Source: CAYLXX01 sp964484325
Lineage (GTDB): Bacteria > Patescibacteriota > Microgenomatia > UBA1406 > GWC2-37-13
Assembly (NCBI GenBank): GCA_964484325.1
Contig: CAZAEE010000003.1
Coordinates: 36,987 to 100,986, forward strand
DNA: 64,000 nucleotides
Reading direction: 5' to 3'
Position numbers and translations under genes: made by a program. The notes below the pieces were generated by a model. That model saw only the letters and a program-made list of their open reading frames with translations, was not told where the DNA came from and did not search any database. Positions 27,058-36,360 of the stretch are shown one piece after another (within the stretch, counting starts at the first letter, position 1; each line of letters begins with the position of its first letter).

Positions 27058-27909
27058 ATGCCAGAAATTGAACAGTTTCAAAAATATTCTGATCCAGTCA
27101 TCACGGGATTGACTCAGTCACAAATAGAGCGAAGACGAACCATTGGCCATCACTTAATCCGACCTTTCTTTCCAATAGAGATTCAGACTCGCGAAAATAC
27201 TCAGTCAAAACTGGCTAACCTTGTAAATTCTGGCTATGGAGTTCTTGAGCTTTACACCCATTTATCAGAAGATGATCAGTTCAGACTGCTTGCATCGACG
27301 TATCGTCTCTGGCCGGAACTCATTTCCAAAACTGCATATACGCCGGTTGCTCATCATATTTACGAAAGAGCCCGACCGTTTAATGATTTTTTTGGAGTTA
27401 TTTCACGGGGAATTGTTACCGAGGACACGATTGCTCGAGGTAAAAATTATGTCGAAGTTGGTGATGAAAATGGGTTTCAAAAAGTAGAACTTGACTCAAG
27501 TTTCGGACAATGGGATTACGTGAAAGAAGCGAGATTTTTCCTGGAAAATAGCGGGTTAGTTTTTGTCGCGCCTCAGCTTGGCAGAAGAAAAACTCTTGAG
27601 CAGTCTAACAAACGTCCTGTCGAGATTCTTTTGAGACATTTAGAACTTGCAAATATCGCAATCGTTTTTGCCGGTATCGGATTTAAAAGAGTGGCCAATT
27701 ACCAAAGAGACTTTAGTGGTCTTAATGTGGGTCGAGATTATGTAATCAAATTTGGACCGGTGCTCACTCAAGATGAACTCAGTCAAGAAGCAGATAATTA
27801 TAATCTTTCAGTAGATCAATATTGTTTATGGCAACTTGGTCAAAATGTACCAACTGTTTACAACAAAATACCAGATCCTACCCCACACTCCCCGCCATCT
27901 CAAGTTTAA
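27058..27909 (+). CDS. Putative PlsC-like acyltransferase
   Basis: 283 residues, plus strand, wedged between sufB and sufD which are both on the minus strand. The segment YTHLSEDDQF has an HX4D arrangement, and FVAPQLGRRKTL later occupies the place of the FPEGTRS patch of glycerolphosphate acyltransferases. I therefore suggest a distant lysophospholipid-type acyltransferase with moderate doubt. There is no membrane helix. A TATAAT lies about ten bases before the ATG. The last 32 bases overlap the end of sufB. Confidence 0.5.
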   Translation: MPEIEQFQKYSDPVITGLTQSQIERRRTIGHHLIRPFFPIEIQTRENTQSKLANLVNSGYGVLELYTHLSEDDQFRLLASTYRLWPELISKTAYTPVAHHIYERARPFNDFFGVISRGIVTEDTIARGKNYVEVGDENGFQKVELDSSFGQWDYVKEARFFLENSGLVFVAPQLGRRKTLEQSNKRPVEILLRHLELANIAIVFAGIGFKRVANYQRDFSGLNVGRDYVIKFGPVLTQDELSQEADNYNLSVDQYCLWQLGQNVPTVYNKIPDPTPHSPPSQV

Positions 27910-29278
27910 TGAGGCGGTTTAACTCAATCGAGTATTCAAGAGGAATTTCTCGTACTACTGGTTCAATAAACCCATTAACTAATAGTCCCTCAGCGTCCGT
28001 TTTACTCATTCCGCGTGACATCAGATAAAAAAGTTTATCCTCGCCTAATTTCTCGACAGTGGCTTCGTGCTGAACTTCAACTTCATTTTCCTTTATTCGC
28101 ATCGACGGATATGTATCAGATCGGGAGTCTTTATCCAAAATGAGTGCGTCACATGAAACGTACACAGATGAGTTTTTTGCTTTTGGAAAAACTTGTACCA
28201 ATCCTCGATATGAAGTACGGCCGCCATCTTTGGAGATCGATTTAGAAACGATTCTTGATGAAGTATTTGGCGCAAAGTGCAACATTTTTGCCCCAGCATC
28301 CTGAAGTTGCTGCTTACCGGCAAAAGCGATTGAAAGAACTTCTCCCCGTGCACCATCACCCATGAGGTATACACTCGGATACTTCATTGTCACCTGACTT
28401 CCAAGATTGCAGTCGATCCATTCCATAAAGGCATTTTCTTGTGCTTTGGCCCGCTTCGTCACCAAGTTATAGACATTCTTGCTCCAGTTTTGGACTGTGG
28501 TGTAGCGGACACGAGCATTTTTTTTGACAAAAATCTCAACCACTGCCGAGTGTAAAGAATCAGTAGTATAAATCGGTGCAGTACATCCCTCAATGTAATG
28601 GATATGACTGCCTTCCTCAGCAATAATAAGTGTTCGTTCAAACTGACCAAATCGCTCTGCGTTAATCCGAAAATATGCCTGTAAAGGAAGTTGTACATGC
28701 ACGCCTTTTGGTACATAAACAAATGAGCCACCCGACCAGACCGCTGAGTTTAAAGCGGCAAATTTATTGTCATGAGGAGGTATTAAGGTACCAAAGTACT
28801 CTTTCACAATTTCAGGATACTCTCGTAAGCCAGTATCCATGTCGCAAAAAATCACTCCTTGTTTCGTTAGTGTTTTGTTAATGCTTTCATACACAACTTC
28901 ACTTTCGTATTGAGCACTCACGCCGGCAAGAAATTTTTTTTCCGCTTCTGGAACACCGATACGATCATAGGTCTCTTTTATTTCTCTCGGGAGTTTATCC
29001 CAGTTATCTACCTGGTTCTCAGTTGGTTTGATGTAGTAATATATTTCGTCAAAATTGATTTTAGATAAATCAGCACCCCAAGTGGGCATTTTTTTTTCTA
29101 AAAAAACCTTATACGACTTCAGTCGAAACTCGGTCATCCAGGATGGCTCCTTTTTCATCGCTGAAATCTGAAGTACAGTTTCTTCAGTTAAGCCTTTTTT
29201 AGCCCGGAACTGATAGTTATTCGGCATCGAAAAACCGAATTTGTAGTCAAAGTTTAGATTATCCGGTTGGATTGTCAT
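27878..29278 (-). CDS. sufB: Fe-S cluster assembly protein SufB
   Basis: Central scaffold of the SUF pathway, 466 residues. Conserved patches include GVIFCDMDTGLREYPEIVKE, YIEGCTAPIYTTDSLHSAVV (holding the essential cysteine of SufB), GDGARGEVLSIAFAG and, at the end, RGMSKTDAEGLLVNGFIEP. The start ATG at 29278 is two bases after the stop of the upstream 85-residue gene. The longer frame to 29317 would overlap that gene. Normal length for SufB. Confidence 0.95.
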   Translation of the reverse strand: MTIQPDNLNFDYKFGFSMPNNYQFRAKKGLTEETVLQISAMKKEPSWMTEFRLKSYKVFLEKKMPTWGADLSKINFDEIYYYIKPTENQVDNWDKLPREIKETYDRIGVPEAEKKFLAGVSAQYESEVVYESINKTLTKQGVIFCDMDTGLREYPEIVKEYFGTLIPPHDNKFAALNSAVWSGGSFVYVPKGVHVQLPLQAYFRINAERFGQFERTLIIAEEGSHIHYIEGCTAPIYTTDSLHSAVVEIFVKKNARVRYTTVQNWSKNVYNLVTKRAKAQENAFMEWIDCNLGSQVTMKYPSVYLMGDGARGEVLSIAFAGKQQLQDAGAKMLHFAPNTSSRIVSKSISKDGGRTSYRGLVQVFPKAKNSSVYVSCDALILDKDSRSDTYPSMRIKENEVEVQHEATVEKLGEDKLFYLMSRGMSKTDAEGLLVNGFIEPVVREIPLEYSIELNRLIKLEMAGSVG

Positions 29279-29280
29279 AA

Positions 29281-29538
29281 TTAAAATAAATAGAAAACCT
29301 TGCTTGCATCCTGACACTTAGACATCTCAATTTCATAGATAACCGGCTTCAATGTTGCTCGAGAAATATAGTAACCTAGATTATTTCGCGCACTATTTAC
29401 ATTAAACAACCGATCACATTCTCTGTAGATTATGTTTGCGCGAAACTGATAAAAAACAACAACAAACCAACCGAGAATAAAAAGACTAAATATTCCAACA
29501 GCTAAAGCGTTTAAGTAATATTTTTTCTTTTTTTCCAT
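29281..29538 (-). CDS. Small single-pass membrane protein in the SUF operon
   Basis: 85 residues, unrecognised. A basic start (MEKKKKYYLN) is followed by one hydrophobic helix at about residues 10-30, then a 55-residue tail with two cysteines that is probably extracytoplasmic. It lies two bases from both sufC and sufB, so it belongs to the operon by spacing. Whether it has anything to do with cluster assembly is unknown. Confidence 0.6.
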   Translation of the reverse strand: MEKKKKYYLNALAVGIFSLFILGWFVVVFYQFRANIIYRECDRLFNVNSARNNLGYYISRATLKPVIYEIEMSKCQDASKVFYLF

Positions 29539-29540
29539 AG

Positions 29541-30260
29541 TTATTGAGATCTTACTTTTTCATACCCTTCTTTTTCGATTTTTTTAGCTAGTGTAGAGTT
29601 GCCTACTTTTTTTAGCTCACCATCAATTAACACTAACACATAATCAGGTTTTAAGTGGTGCAAAATCCGATTATAGTGAGTGATAACGATGTATGTTTTA
29701 CCTGATTTATTTTTATGTAAGAATTGAGAAATGGCTTTTAGCGCATCGACATCAACACCCGTATCAACCTCGTCAAAAATAAGAAATTTCTTATCTAAAA
29801 CTGCGGCTTGTAAAACTTCTAGTTTTTTCTTTTCACCACCTGAGGCGCCTTCATTAAGTGATCGTTCTAGAAGCTCTTCTTTTATTTTCAGCTCTTTGGC
29901 ATACTTTGTGATTTCGTTACGAATTGTTAAGGGATCTTTCTTACCAGATAATGCTAATTGCAGAAGTTGATGAACTTTTACTCCAGACAATGCCATGGGC
30001 GACTGAAATGATAAAAAAATTCCGAGCTTCGCCCGTTTCTCGGCATCTAGATTGGTGATGTTTTTTTTATTAAAAAATAACTTTGACTCTCCGTTAACCA
30101 AATACGATGGGTGACCCATAATTGCATAAGCAAGCGTTGATTTACCAGACCCGTTCGGACCCATTACGGCATAGACTTTGCCTGTTTCGAAATTAAAGTT
30201 GAAGTCCTTCAAAATAGTCTTTTTGCCAATTTTGGCAGTAAGATTTTTAATAGAGAGCAT
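29541..30260 (-). CDS. sufC: SUF system ATPase SufC
   Basis: ABC-type ATPase of the SufBCD complex, 239 residues. Walker A is GPNGSGKSTLAYA, the ABC signature is ASGGEKKKLEVLQA, and Walker B is FLIFDEVDTGVD, where the Asp-Glu and following Val-Asp fit SufC. No membrane domain. It heads the cluster: a TATAAT at 30267-30272 ends six bases before the ATG. Confidence 0.95.
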   Translation of the reverse strand: MLSIKNLTAKIGKKTILKDFNFNFETGKVYAVMGPNGSGKSTLAYAIMGHPSYLVNGESKLFFNKKNITNLDAEKRAKLGIFLSFQSPMALSGVKVHQLLQLALSGKKDPLTIRNEITKYAKELKIKEELLERSLNEGASGGEKKKLEVLQAAVLDKKFLIFDEVDTGVDVDALKAISQFLHKNKSGKTYIVITHYNRILHHLKPDYVLVLIDGELKKVGNSTLAKKIEKEGYEKVRSQ

Positions 30261-30311
30261 AGATATATTATACAGGAAAAAGGGGCAAATTGAAGCTGCA
30301 ATCTACAAAAA

Positions 30312-31340
30312 TTACAAACGTAACCTGGGTACTCGGTCGAGTTCTTGATCAGATGAAATGGTTAGACTCCTTTGCGCCTTGTAATATGCTGCCACACTAA
30401 TCATGGCTGCATTGTCGCCGGTTAAGTATTTGTAGGGAGGAAAAATCACGATGCCGTGGTATTTTTTTACTAACGACCGGAGTAAAAAGCGGAGCCTGGT
30501 ATTAGCACTAACTCCGCCACCAACTGTTAAATAAGAAACTCCAGTTTGCTTTATGGCAAATTCGGTCTTTTTTATAAGTACTTCAAATACCGCCTCCTGA
30601 AATGACGAAACAAGATATCTAATTTGAGAAACTTTTTCCTCTTCTGACAGTTTTTTAATATAATAATAAAATGCTGTTTTCAGGCCAGAAAAAGAAAATT
30701 GAAGATCTTTGGACTTTAGCATTGGGCGAGGAAAAGCGTAACGATCATCATTTTTGACTTCTGCAGCTAGCTGTTCAATCACCGGTCCGCCTGGATAGCC
30801 GAGTCCCATAAGTTTGGCGGCTTTGTCAAGAGCTTCTCCGGCCGCGTCATCTATTGTTTCACCAAGTACTTGGTACTTACTATGATTTTCAAACAAAACA
30901 AGCTCTGTATGACCGCCAGAAACCAGCAACGAAAGATAGGGAAATTTAAAATTAATTTTTGGGTTGCCGGCACTATTTTGAACAAAACTTGAATAAATAT
31001 GTCCTTCCATGTGATTTATGGGAATAATTTTTTTTTGATATTCTTGGGCTAGTTCCTTCGTCTTTCGTATGCCAACTTCCAGAGCAATTGCCAGTCCCGG
31101 ACCATAGGTCACTGCATAGTAATCAATTTCTGCATACGAAGTTTTTGCCTTCTTAATCGTTTCTTCAACCACCATATCAATTCGCTCTTCATGTGCCCGT
31201 TTGGCAATCGACGGCACAATACCACCCCACTTTTGATGAGTGAGAATTTGTGAATACTCAATATGTGACAAAACTTTTCTACCTTCTGTAACTGCACAAG
31301 ATGTTTCGTCGGCTGATGTATCTATTGCCAAAATTTTCAT
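30312..31340 (-). CDS. tsaD: tRNA t6A transferase TsaD
   Basis: Catalytic subunit that moves the threonylcarbamoyl group to A37 of ANN-decoding tRNAs, 342 residues. The metal-binding histidines are in NHMEGHIYSSF, and the ATP-binding patches are LVSGGHTELV and the C-terminal GGVSANTRLR. It overlaps the upstream tsaC-tsaE gene by four bases (ATGA), so the known bacterial t6A enzymes TsaC, TsaE and TsaD are made from one message. TsaB is not in the window. Confidence 0.95.
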   Translation of the reverse strand: MKILAIDTSADETSCAVTEGRKVLSHIEYSQILTHQKWGGIVPSIAKRAHEERIDMVVEETIKKAKTSYAEIDYYAVTYGPGLAIALEVGIRKTKELAQEYQKKIIPINHMEGHIYSSFVQNSAGNPKINFKFPYLSLLVSGGHTELVLFENHSKYQVLGETIDDAAGEALDKAAKLMGLGYPGGPVIEQLAAEVKNDDRYAFPRPMLKSKDLQFSFSGLKTAFYYYIKKLSEEEKVSQIRYLVSSFQEAVFEVLIKKTEFAIKQTGVSYLTVGGGVSANTRLRFLLRSLVKKYHGIVIFPPYKYLTGDNAAMISVAAYYKAQRSLTISSDQELDRVPRLRL

Positions 31341-32422
31341 ATATCGTTCTCCTCGTTCGCATAAGAGATAAGTCTTTCTTTGTCGCTTATATATCTCAAC
31401 TTTATAAGAATAAGTTTCGCTTTTTTTTGTAAAAATTCGAGTATCTCCCCGGTTTTTTCACCCCACTCGATGAAAAAAATATGCTCTTTTTTAAGAAGAA
31501 GATTAATTCCTAAATGTTCAAACTCATTTTTTTCCTCGATATTATATAGATCAAAATGATAAAAGTTCTGTAACCACGGATGTTTTGTGATCTGGTATTC
31601 ATAATACACAGTAAATGTTGGCGAGATAATATTTTTTATATTAAAAATCTCGGCGGCCCCTTTGACAAAAATCGTTTTCCCGACACCAAGTTCTCCCTGA
31701 AGTAAAAATATCAATGGTCTATCCGGTTTTTTGGCAAGATATTTTTTGACTATTGATTGAGCAAATTTTTTTGTTTGTTTAGGAGAGTGGCTAGTAAATT
31801 TTTCTTCCTGTATAAACATGATATCGCCTTTTCGTAATATTTTTATTTGATCTCCGGATAAGTCCATAACAGTAGACGGCTTGTTTCGAGGCAGTTTACC
31901 AGCGTCAATTACCAGATCGATCAGTTTTTTTTTGGCATCAGGCAGGTTGGCCATCAAGGACGCAATTGAATAATGAGGTGAGCGGCCGGCTAGATTGGCA
32001 GACGTGGCTGTAATCGGTTTCTTGTACAAATGAACAAGACTAGTAATAAACGGGTAATAGGGAACTCGGATACCCAACGTTCCTTTTTCAGACTCAAGAA
32101 GTTTGGAGACATGGTGCTTTGAAGGCAAAACTATAGTAAATGAACCTGGAAGCATGGCAGTTACCATTTTCTCTTGATCAGAAGTGACTTCGATATATTT
32201 TTTCGTCATAGAAAAGTCTGCCATGAAAACAGAAATTGACTTTCCAATCGGCCGATTTTTAAAAGCTATTAATTTTTGGACTGCCTTGTCATTTTGGGCA
32301 TCAACTAAGGCACCGTACACCGTGTCAGATGGCGCAATCACCAACCCCCCTTGAGATAATACAATTAGAGTTTTTTTTATAGCCTCTGGAAAATTGTTGT
32401 TTGTCAGATTAAAAGTCTCCAT
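31337..32422 (-). CDS. tsaC-tsaE: Fused TsaC (Sua5/YrdC) - TsaE protein
   Basis: 361 residues with two t6A enzymes in one chain. Residues 1-200 are the YrdC domain, which makes threonylcarbamoyl-AMP: LVIAPSDTVYGALVDAQN, KNRPIGKSISVF, TATSANLAGRSPHYS and STVMDLSG. Residues 215-361 are the TsaE P-loop ATPase: LLQGELGVGKTIFVKGAAE (Walker A), SPTFTVYYEYQ, FYHFDLYNIEE and FIEWGEKTG. TsaE activates TsaD, which is encoded next. In most bacteria these are separate genes. The frame is continuous with no sign of a frameshift. Confidence 0.9.
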   Translation of the reverse strand: METFNLTNNNFPEAIKKTLIVLSQGGLVIAPSDTVYGALVDAQNDKAVQKLIAFKNRPIGKSISVFMADFSMTKKYIEVTSDQEKMVTAMLPGSFTIVLPSKHHVSKLLESEKGTLGIRVPYYPFITSLVHLYKKPITATSANLAGRSPHYSIASLMANLPDAKKKLIDLVIDAGKLPRNKPSTVMDLSGDQIKILRKGDIMFIQEEKFTSHSPKQTKKFAQSIVKKYLAKKPDRPLIFLLQGELGVGKTIFVKGAAEIFNIKNIISPTFTVYYEYQITKHPWLQNFYHFDLYNIEEKNEFEHLGINLLLKKEHIFFIEWGEKTGEILEFLQKKAKLILIKLRYISDKERLISYANEENDI

Positions 32423-32466
32423 AATTATCCTATCAATTCTACCAGAAATCTGCTAAAATAGATCCT

Positions 32467-34389
32467 ATGGCAGAAAAGAAAAGTGACAATGGAACGCGAA
32501 AAAACTCTTCAAAAAAACTTAATTTTCTTGGACTACATATTGACGTAAAAATGCTGTTTATCGCCTTCTTTGTGTTTCTTTTTTTGGTGTATGGTTTTTC
32601 ACTTCTTTCAAAAGAAGTCAATAAAGTGGCCCCTGAGAAACCGTTGACTACTGTCATCAGTGAAATTAAACAAAATAAAATTGAACATGTGGAAGTCATC
32701 GATAATAAGGTACTTGTGTTTTACAAAGACGGCACGGCCGGCCAAAGCTTTAAAGAAGCTAATGCCAACTTAATTTCATTACTGAAAGACTCAGGTGTTG
32801 ACCCTCAAAAAACCAAGATTATAGTGCGCGATACTCAAGGACCAACTGGCTTCATTGCACTTCTGGCAAACATCATACCAACTCTTCTTATGGTAGCTTT
32901 TTTTGTTTTCATTTTCAGACAGGCCAAAGGAGCACAAGACTCAGTTTTTTCGTTTGGTCAGGCCAAGGTGAAACGATTTTCTAAAGATATGCCTAAGGTG
33001 ACGTTTAAAGACGTGGCTGGCGTTGATGAGGCCAAAAAAGAGCTTGAGGAAGTGGTGGATTTTTTAAAACATCCGGAAAAATATAAAAAACTCGGAGCGC
33101 GAACTCCCAAAGGCGTAATGCTCGTGGGACCAGCCGGTTGTGGCAAGACACTACTTGCTAAAGCCGTGGCGGGTGAGGCTGGTGTACCGTTTATCTCGAT
33201 AGCTGGATCTGAGTTTATGGAAATGCTCGTTGGTATCGGAGCGGCTCGCGTGCGAGATCTTTTCATGACCGCGAAAAAAAGTGCTCCTTCAATCATCTTT
33301 GTTGACGAGATTGATGCTATTGGTCGCGCCCGATCAGTAGGCATGATGCCCTCTCACGATGAGCGCGAACAAACGTTAAATCAAATTCTTGTTGAGATGG
33401 ATGGTTTCGCTCCAACTGAACAAGTGGTGGTCATTGCAGCTACAAACCGTGGAGATTTACTTGATCCGGCGCTTCTTCGTCCAGGCCGGTTTGACAGACG
33501 GATCATAGTTGACTACCCTGACGTTGAAGGCCGCAACGCCATCATCAAAATCCATGCCCGTAATAAACCGTTTACCGACGAGGTCAACTGGGATCGGGTG
33601 GCTAAACGGACAGTCGGCTTTTCAGGTGCCGATCTTGAAAACATGCTCAATGAAGCAGCCATCTTCGCCGCTCGTGAAGGTCGTGATAAGATAACACCTA
33701 ATGATATTGAAGAAGCGGCCACAAAAGTGAAGCTCGGCCCTGAGAAAAAGCGGCTACAGTCTGATTATGATAAAAAACTAACAGCCTATCATGAGGCCGG
33801 TCATGCAATTGTGTCTCACTTTTCCCCTCATACTGACCCTGTTCACCGTATTTCAATCGTGTCACGAGGTATGGCACTGGGATATACGCTTATTACACCT
33901 GAGCAAGATAAACTCCACGAAACACGCACTCATCTTCTTGAAAGACTAGCCGTAATGATGGGAGGACGAGCCGCAGAGGAATATATTTTTGACGAAATCA
34001 CGACCGGCGCGGCCAATGATTTTGACCAAGCGACACAAATAGCTAAGGCGATGGTCATGGAGTATGGAATGAGTGAAATTGGCCCAATCAACTTCGGTCC
34101 GACCATGGATGTGACTGAGTGGGGTAAAAACTATTATGAACAAAATACCATTTCTCAAGAAATGCTTGCTCGGATCGACGATCAGGTTAAAAAAATTATC
34201 ACCAAGGCGTATGAAGATGCCCGGACAATTATCATGAACCATCGAAAAGATTTAGATGTAATTTCGCAAGAGCTTATTAAAAAAGAAAATATCGATCAAG
34301 AAGAGTTTGAAAAGTTAGTGGGGAAAAAATCCAGCGGTATGGAAGCAACCCACGCTGAAGCTTTAAAAAATAGTCAGCGAATGAATTGA
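32467..34389 (+). CDS. ftsH: ATP-dependent zinc metalloprotease FtsH
   Basis: Membrane-bound AAA+ protease, 640 residues. Two membrane helices (about 29-47 and 131-151) flank a small extracytoplasmic domain. Walker A is GPAGCGKT (about 221), with Ala and Cys in place of the usual Pro and Thr; Walker B is IIFVDEIDAIG; the second region of homology has RRI and the metal site is HEAGH near 442. It degrades membrane and soluble proteins and is important for quality control. TAAAAT at 32454-32459 lies seven bases before the ATG. It runs with the exonuclease gene three bases downstream. Confidence 0.96.
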   Translation: MAEKKSDNGTRKNSSKKLNFLGLHIDVKMLFIAFFVFLFLVYGFSLLSKEVNKVAPEKPLTTVISEIKQNKIEHVEVIDNKVLVFYKDGTAGQSFKEANANLISLLKDSGVDPQKTKIIVRDTQGPTGFIALLANIIPTLLMVAFFVFIFRQAKGAQDSVFSFGQAKVKRFSKDMPKVTFKDVAGVDEAKKELEEVVDFLKHPEKYKKLGARTPKGVMLVGPAGCGKTLLAKAVAGEAGVPFISIAGSEFMEMLVGIGAARVRDLFMTAKKSAPSIIFVDEIDAIGRARSVGMMPSHDEREQTLNQILVEMDGFAPTEQVVVIAATNRGDLLDPALLRPGRFDRRIIVDYPDVEGRNAIIKIHARNKPFTDEVNWDRVAKRTVGFSGADLENMLNEAAIFAAREGRDKITPNDIEEAATKVKLGPEKKRLQSDYDKKLTAYHEAGHAIVSHFSPHTDPVHRISIVSRGMALGYTLITPEQDKLHETRTHLLERLAVMMGGRAAEEYIFDEITTGAANDFDQATQIAKAMVMEYGMSEIGPINFGPTMDVTEWGKNYYEQNTISQEMLARIDDQVKKIITKAYEDARTIIMNHRKDLDVISQELIKKENIDQEEFEKLVGKKSSGMEATHAEALKNSQRMN

Positions 34390-34392
34390 TCT

Positions 34393-35322
34393 ATGAAGAC
34401 GCTGCTTCTTATAGACGGCTTCGCTATAATGCACCGGGCCTACTTTGCTCTCCCTGAGCTTTCTACTGCAAAAGGCGTTCCAACCAATGCAGTTTATGGG
34501 TTTTTCACCATGCTTCAAAAGGTAATTACGGACTTCAAACCGACCCATATTGTTGTGGCGCTTGATACACCCGTTCAGACATTTCGTAAAAAACTCTACA
34601 AAGAGTATCAGATACAAAGACCAGAAGCAGCCGACGGTTTTAAGCAACAGATTCCCCTTATTAAAGAGCTTCTTGATGCGGCCGGTATTGCTCGTCTTGA
34701 AAAAGAAGGGTTTGAGGCAGATGATGTAATTGGTACCTTGGCGAAAAAATTTCGGCCAGACTTTGATCGAGTTCTAATTCTCACAGGAGATCGCGATTTA
34801 CTGCAATTGGTTGATGAAAAAACGTATGTGATCGCGCCCCAAAAAGGCATCACCACCTCAGCAATTTATACGCCTGAAGCCGTGAAAGAAAAATACGGTA
34901 TCGAACCGGAAAAAATTCCTGATCTGAAAGCCCTTATGGGTGACGCGTCTGACAATTATGGCGGCGCCAAAGGTATCGGTCCTAAAACTGCCGCCAAGCT
35001 GATTATAGAGTTTGATAACGTAGAAAATGTTTTAAGAAAAATCGACACTGTCCAACCAGATCGGATAAAAGAGATAATTAAAAATCATACAGAACATATT
35101 ATTCTTTCCAAACGGCTGGCAACAATTTTAACTGACCTTGAGCTTGATATTGACGTTAACCGGTGTCTTTTTACTGTGTTTCAGCCTGAGATGGAAAAAA
35201 AATTGAAGGAACTTGAGTTGTATTCTTTAACGAATCGCTTGCTTCACAGTAGCTTAGTACCAAAAAAAACGATTAAAAAAGTGAAAAAAGAAGATTCAGA
35301 GGCGCAAGCTGGTCTTTTTTAG
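34393..35322 (+). CDS. Standalone 5'-3' exonuclease (PolA N-terminal domain type)
   Basis: 309 residues matching the 5' nuclease domain of DNA polymerase I or the Xni/flap endonuclease family, without any polymerase domain. Metal-binding motifs visible are LLIDGFAIMHRAYFA, EADDVIGTLAKKF, LTGDRDLLQLVD and LMGDASDNYGGAKGIGPKTA. It likely removes RNA primers and flaps. It ends in a Lys-rich tail (KKTIKKVKKEDSE) of unclear purpose. It overlaps the convergent CvpA-CAP gene by four bases. Confidence 0.9.
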   Translation: MKTLLLIDGFAIMHRAYFALPELSTAKGVPTNAVYGFFTMLQKVITDFKPTHIVVALDTPVQTFRKKLYKEYQIQRPEAADGFKQQIPLIKELLDAAGIARLEKEGFEADDVIGTLAKKFRPDFDRVLILTGDRDLLQLVDEKTYVIAPQKGITTSAIYTPEAVKEKYGIEPEKIPDLKALMGDASDNYGGAKGIGPKTAAKLIIEFDNVENVLRKIDTVQPDRIKEIIKNHTEHIILSKRLATILTDLELDIDVNRCLFTVFQPEMEKKLKELELYSLTNRLLHSSLVPKKTIKKVKKEDSEAQAGLF

Positions 35323-36311
35323 TTTCTAAACTCTTGTACAAAGATGCGGCCATACACGCCGCCATCAATCACTCCAATGCCGACACGGCCATAATCGGGA
35401 GATAAGATATTGGCTCGATGACCAGGTGAGTTCATAAGACCTTGATGAGCCAGGTAAACATCAGGTGCAAAAGCGAGGTTTTCTCCAATAACAGTAAACG
35501 ATATACCAGCTCGATCGGCTCGGTCAGCCGGGGTAGTATGATCGACCTGAGAAACATGGGCAAAAAAACCATTTTCCATCATAACTTTCGCGTACGCCCG
35601 CGCAACTACCTGAAGCTCAGGATCTGTTGCTAATAGAGCTAATCCCTTAGCTTTTCTCTCTTTGTTTACTAGATCAAGCATTGTCTGCTCTGATTCCGCA
35701 TCTACTTTAAGCTGTGTCTCTTTCAGTTGAAACCCCAGCTTCAATGTTTCTCCAGATTGCGGTTCGATCGTCATGAAGTTTAATGCCTCAGAAACGGCTC
35801 CGCCGAAGAGATTCTTTAACTTAATCTGTAAAGACTGTGATGCATTGACAAAGTACGGACCTGAACGTGAATTGAGAATATCCTGCTTAATTTGACCTCT
35901 CACAGGCAGCGCAAACACCAGGTTGACAATAAAAAGAAAAAGGATAACCGCGTGCAACACTCCTGGAATAAATCCAAGCCTCTGGTTCCAACGATGTTTG
36001 GTATAACGGCCTAAATATTTTGCAAAAAGGTATGAGGTAATAAAATAGCTGGCAAACTCGAGAAGAAACCAGCTGATGAAAAAACCAGCTGCTGCAGCAA
36101 TTCCCTTGGACAAGGTGAAGTTTGCCTGCAGTACTGTACCAACAAATGGGTAAAGCTGATAAGATAGAAGTAGGGTCAAGATGAAACCAACAACCTCGAG
36201 AAAACTGGCGATAAACCCCCGGGTAGTTACAATAAAATAGACAATCAAAACAATAAAAATCAGGTCAACCCAGTTTCCATGAAGCGCAAATGTTTGAAGA
36301 AATGATTCCAT
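35319..36311 (-). CDS. CvpA-like membrane domain fused to a CAP (SCP/YkwD) domain
   Basis: 330 residues. The first about 170 form a CvpA-like unit with four membrane helices. After a linker, residues about 205-330 form a CAP domain: LDLVNKERKAKGL, ARAYAKVMMENGFFAH, GENLAF, GLMNSPGHRANIL and YGRVGIGV. The conserved His and Glu of CAP proteins are present. The CAP domain would sit outside the membrane. Fusion of these two parts is seen in some other bacteria; function is not settled, perhaps cell wall or colonisation related. Confidence 0.88.
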   Translation of the reverse strand: MESFLQTFALHGNWVDLIFIVLIVYFIVTTRGFIASFLEVVGFILTLLLSYQLYPFVGTVLQANFTLSKGIAAAAGFFISWFLLEFASYFITSYLFAKYLGRYTKHRWNQRLGFIPGVLHAVILFLFIVNLVFALPVRGQIKQDILNSRSGPYFVNASQSLQIKLKNLFGGAVSEALNFMTIEPQSGETLKLGFQLKETQLKVDAESEQTMLDLVNKERKAKGLALLATDPELQVVARAYAKVMMENGFFAHVSQVDHTTPADRADRAGISFTVIGENLAFAPDVYLAHQGLMNSPGHRANILSPDYGRVGIGVIDGGVYGRIFVQEFRN

Positions 36312-36360
36312 CTTACTATTATTTTACCAGATCGTAGCGTCAGTATGCTACAATAAATAC

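Noticed and set aside
32958..33344. Long antisense frames over ftsH, lon, pnp and other conserved genes
   Set aside because: They mirror the codon pattern of the real genes, have no recognisable domains and lack -10 boxes at their starts.
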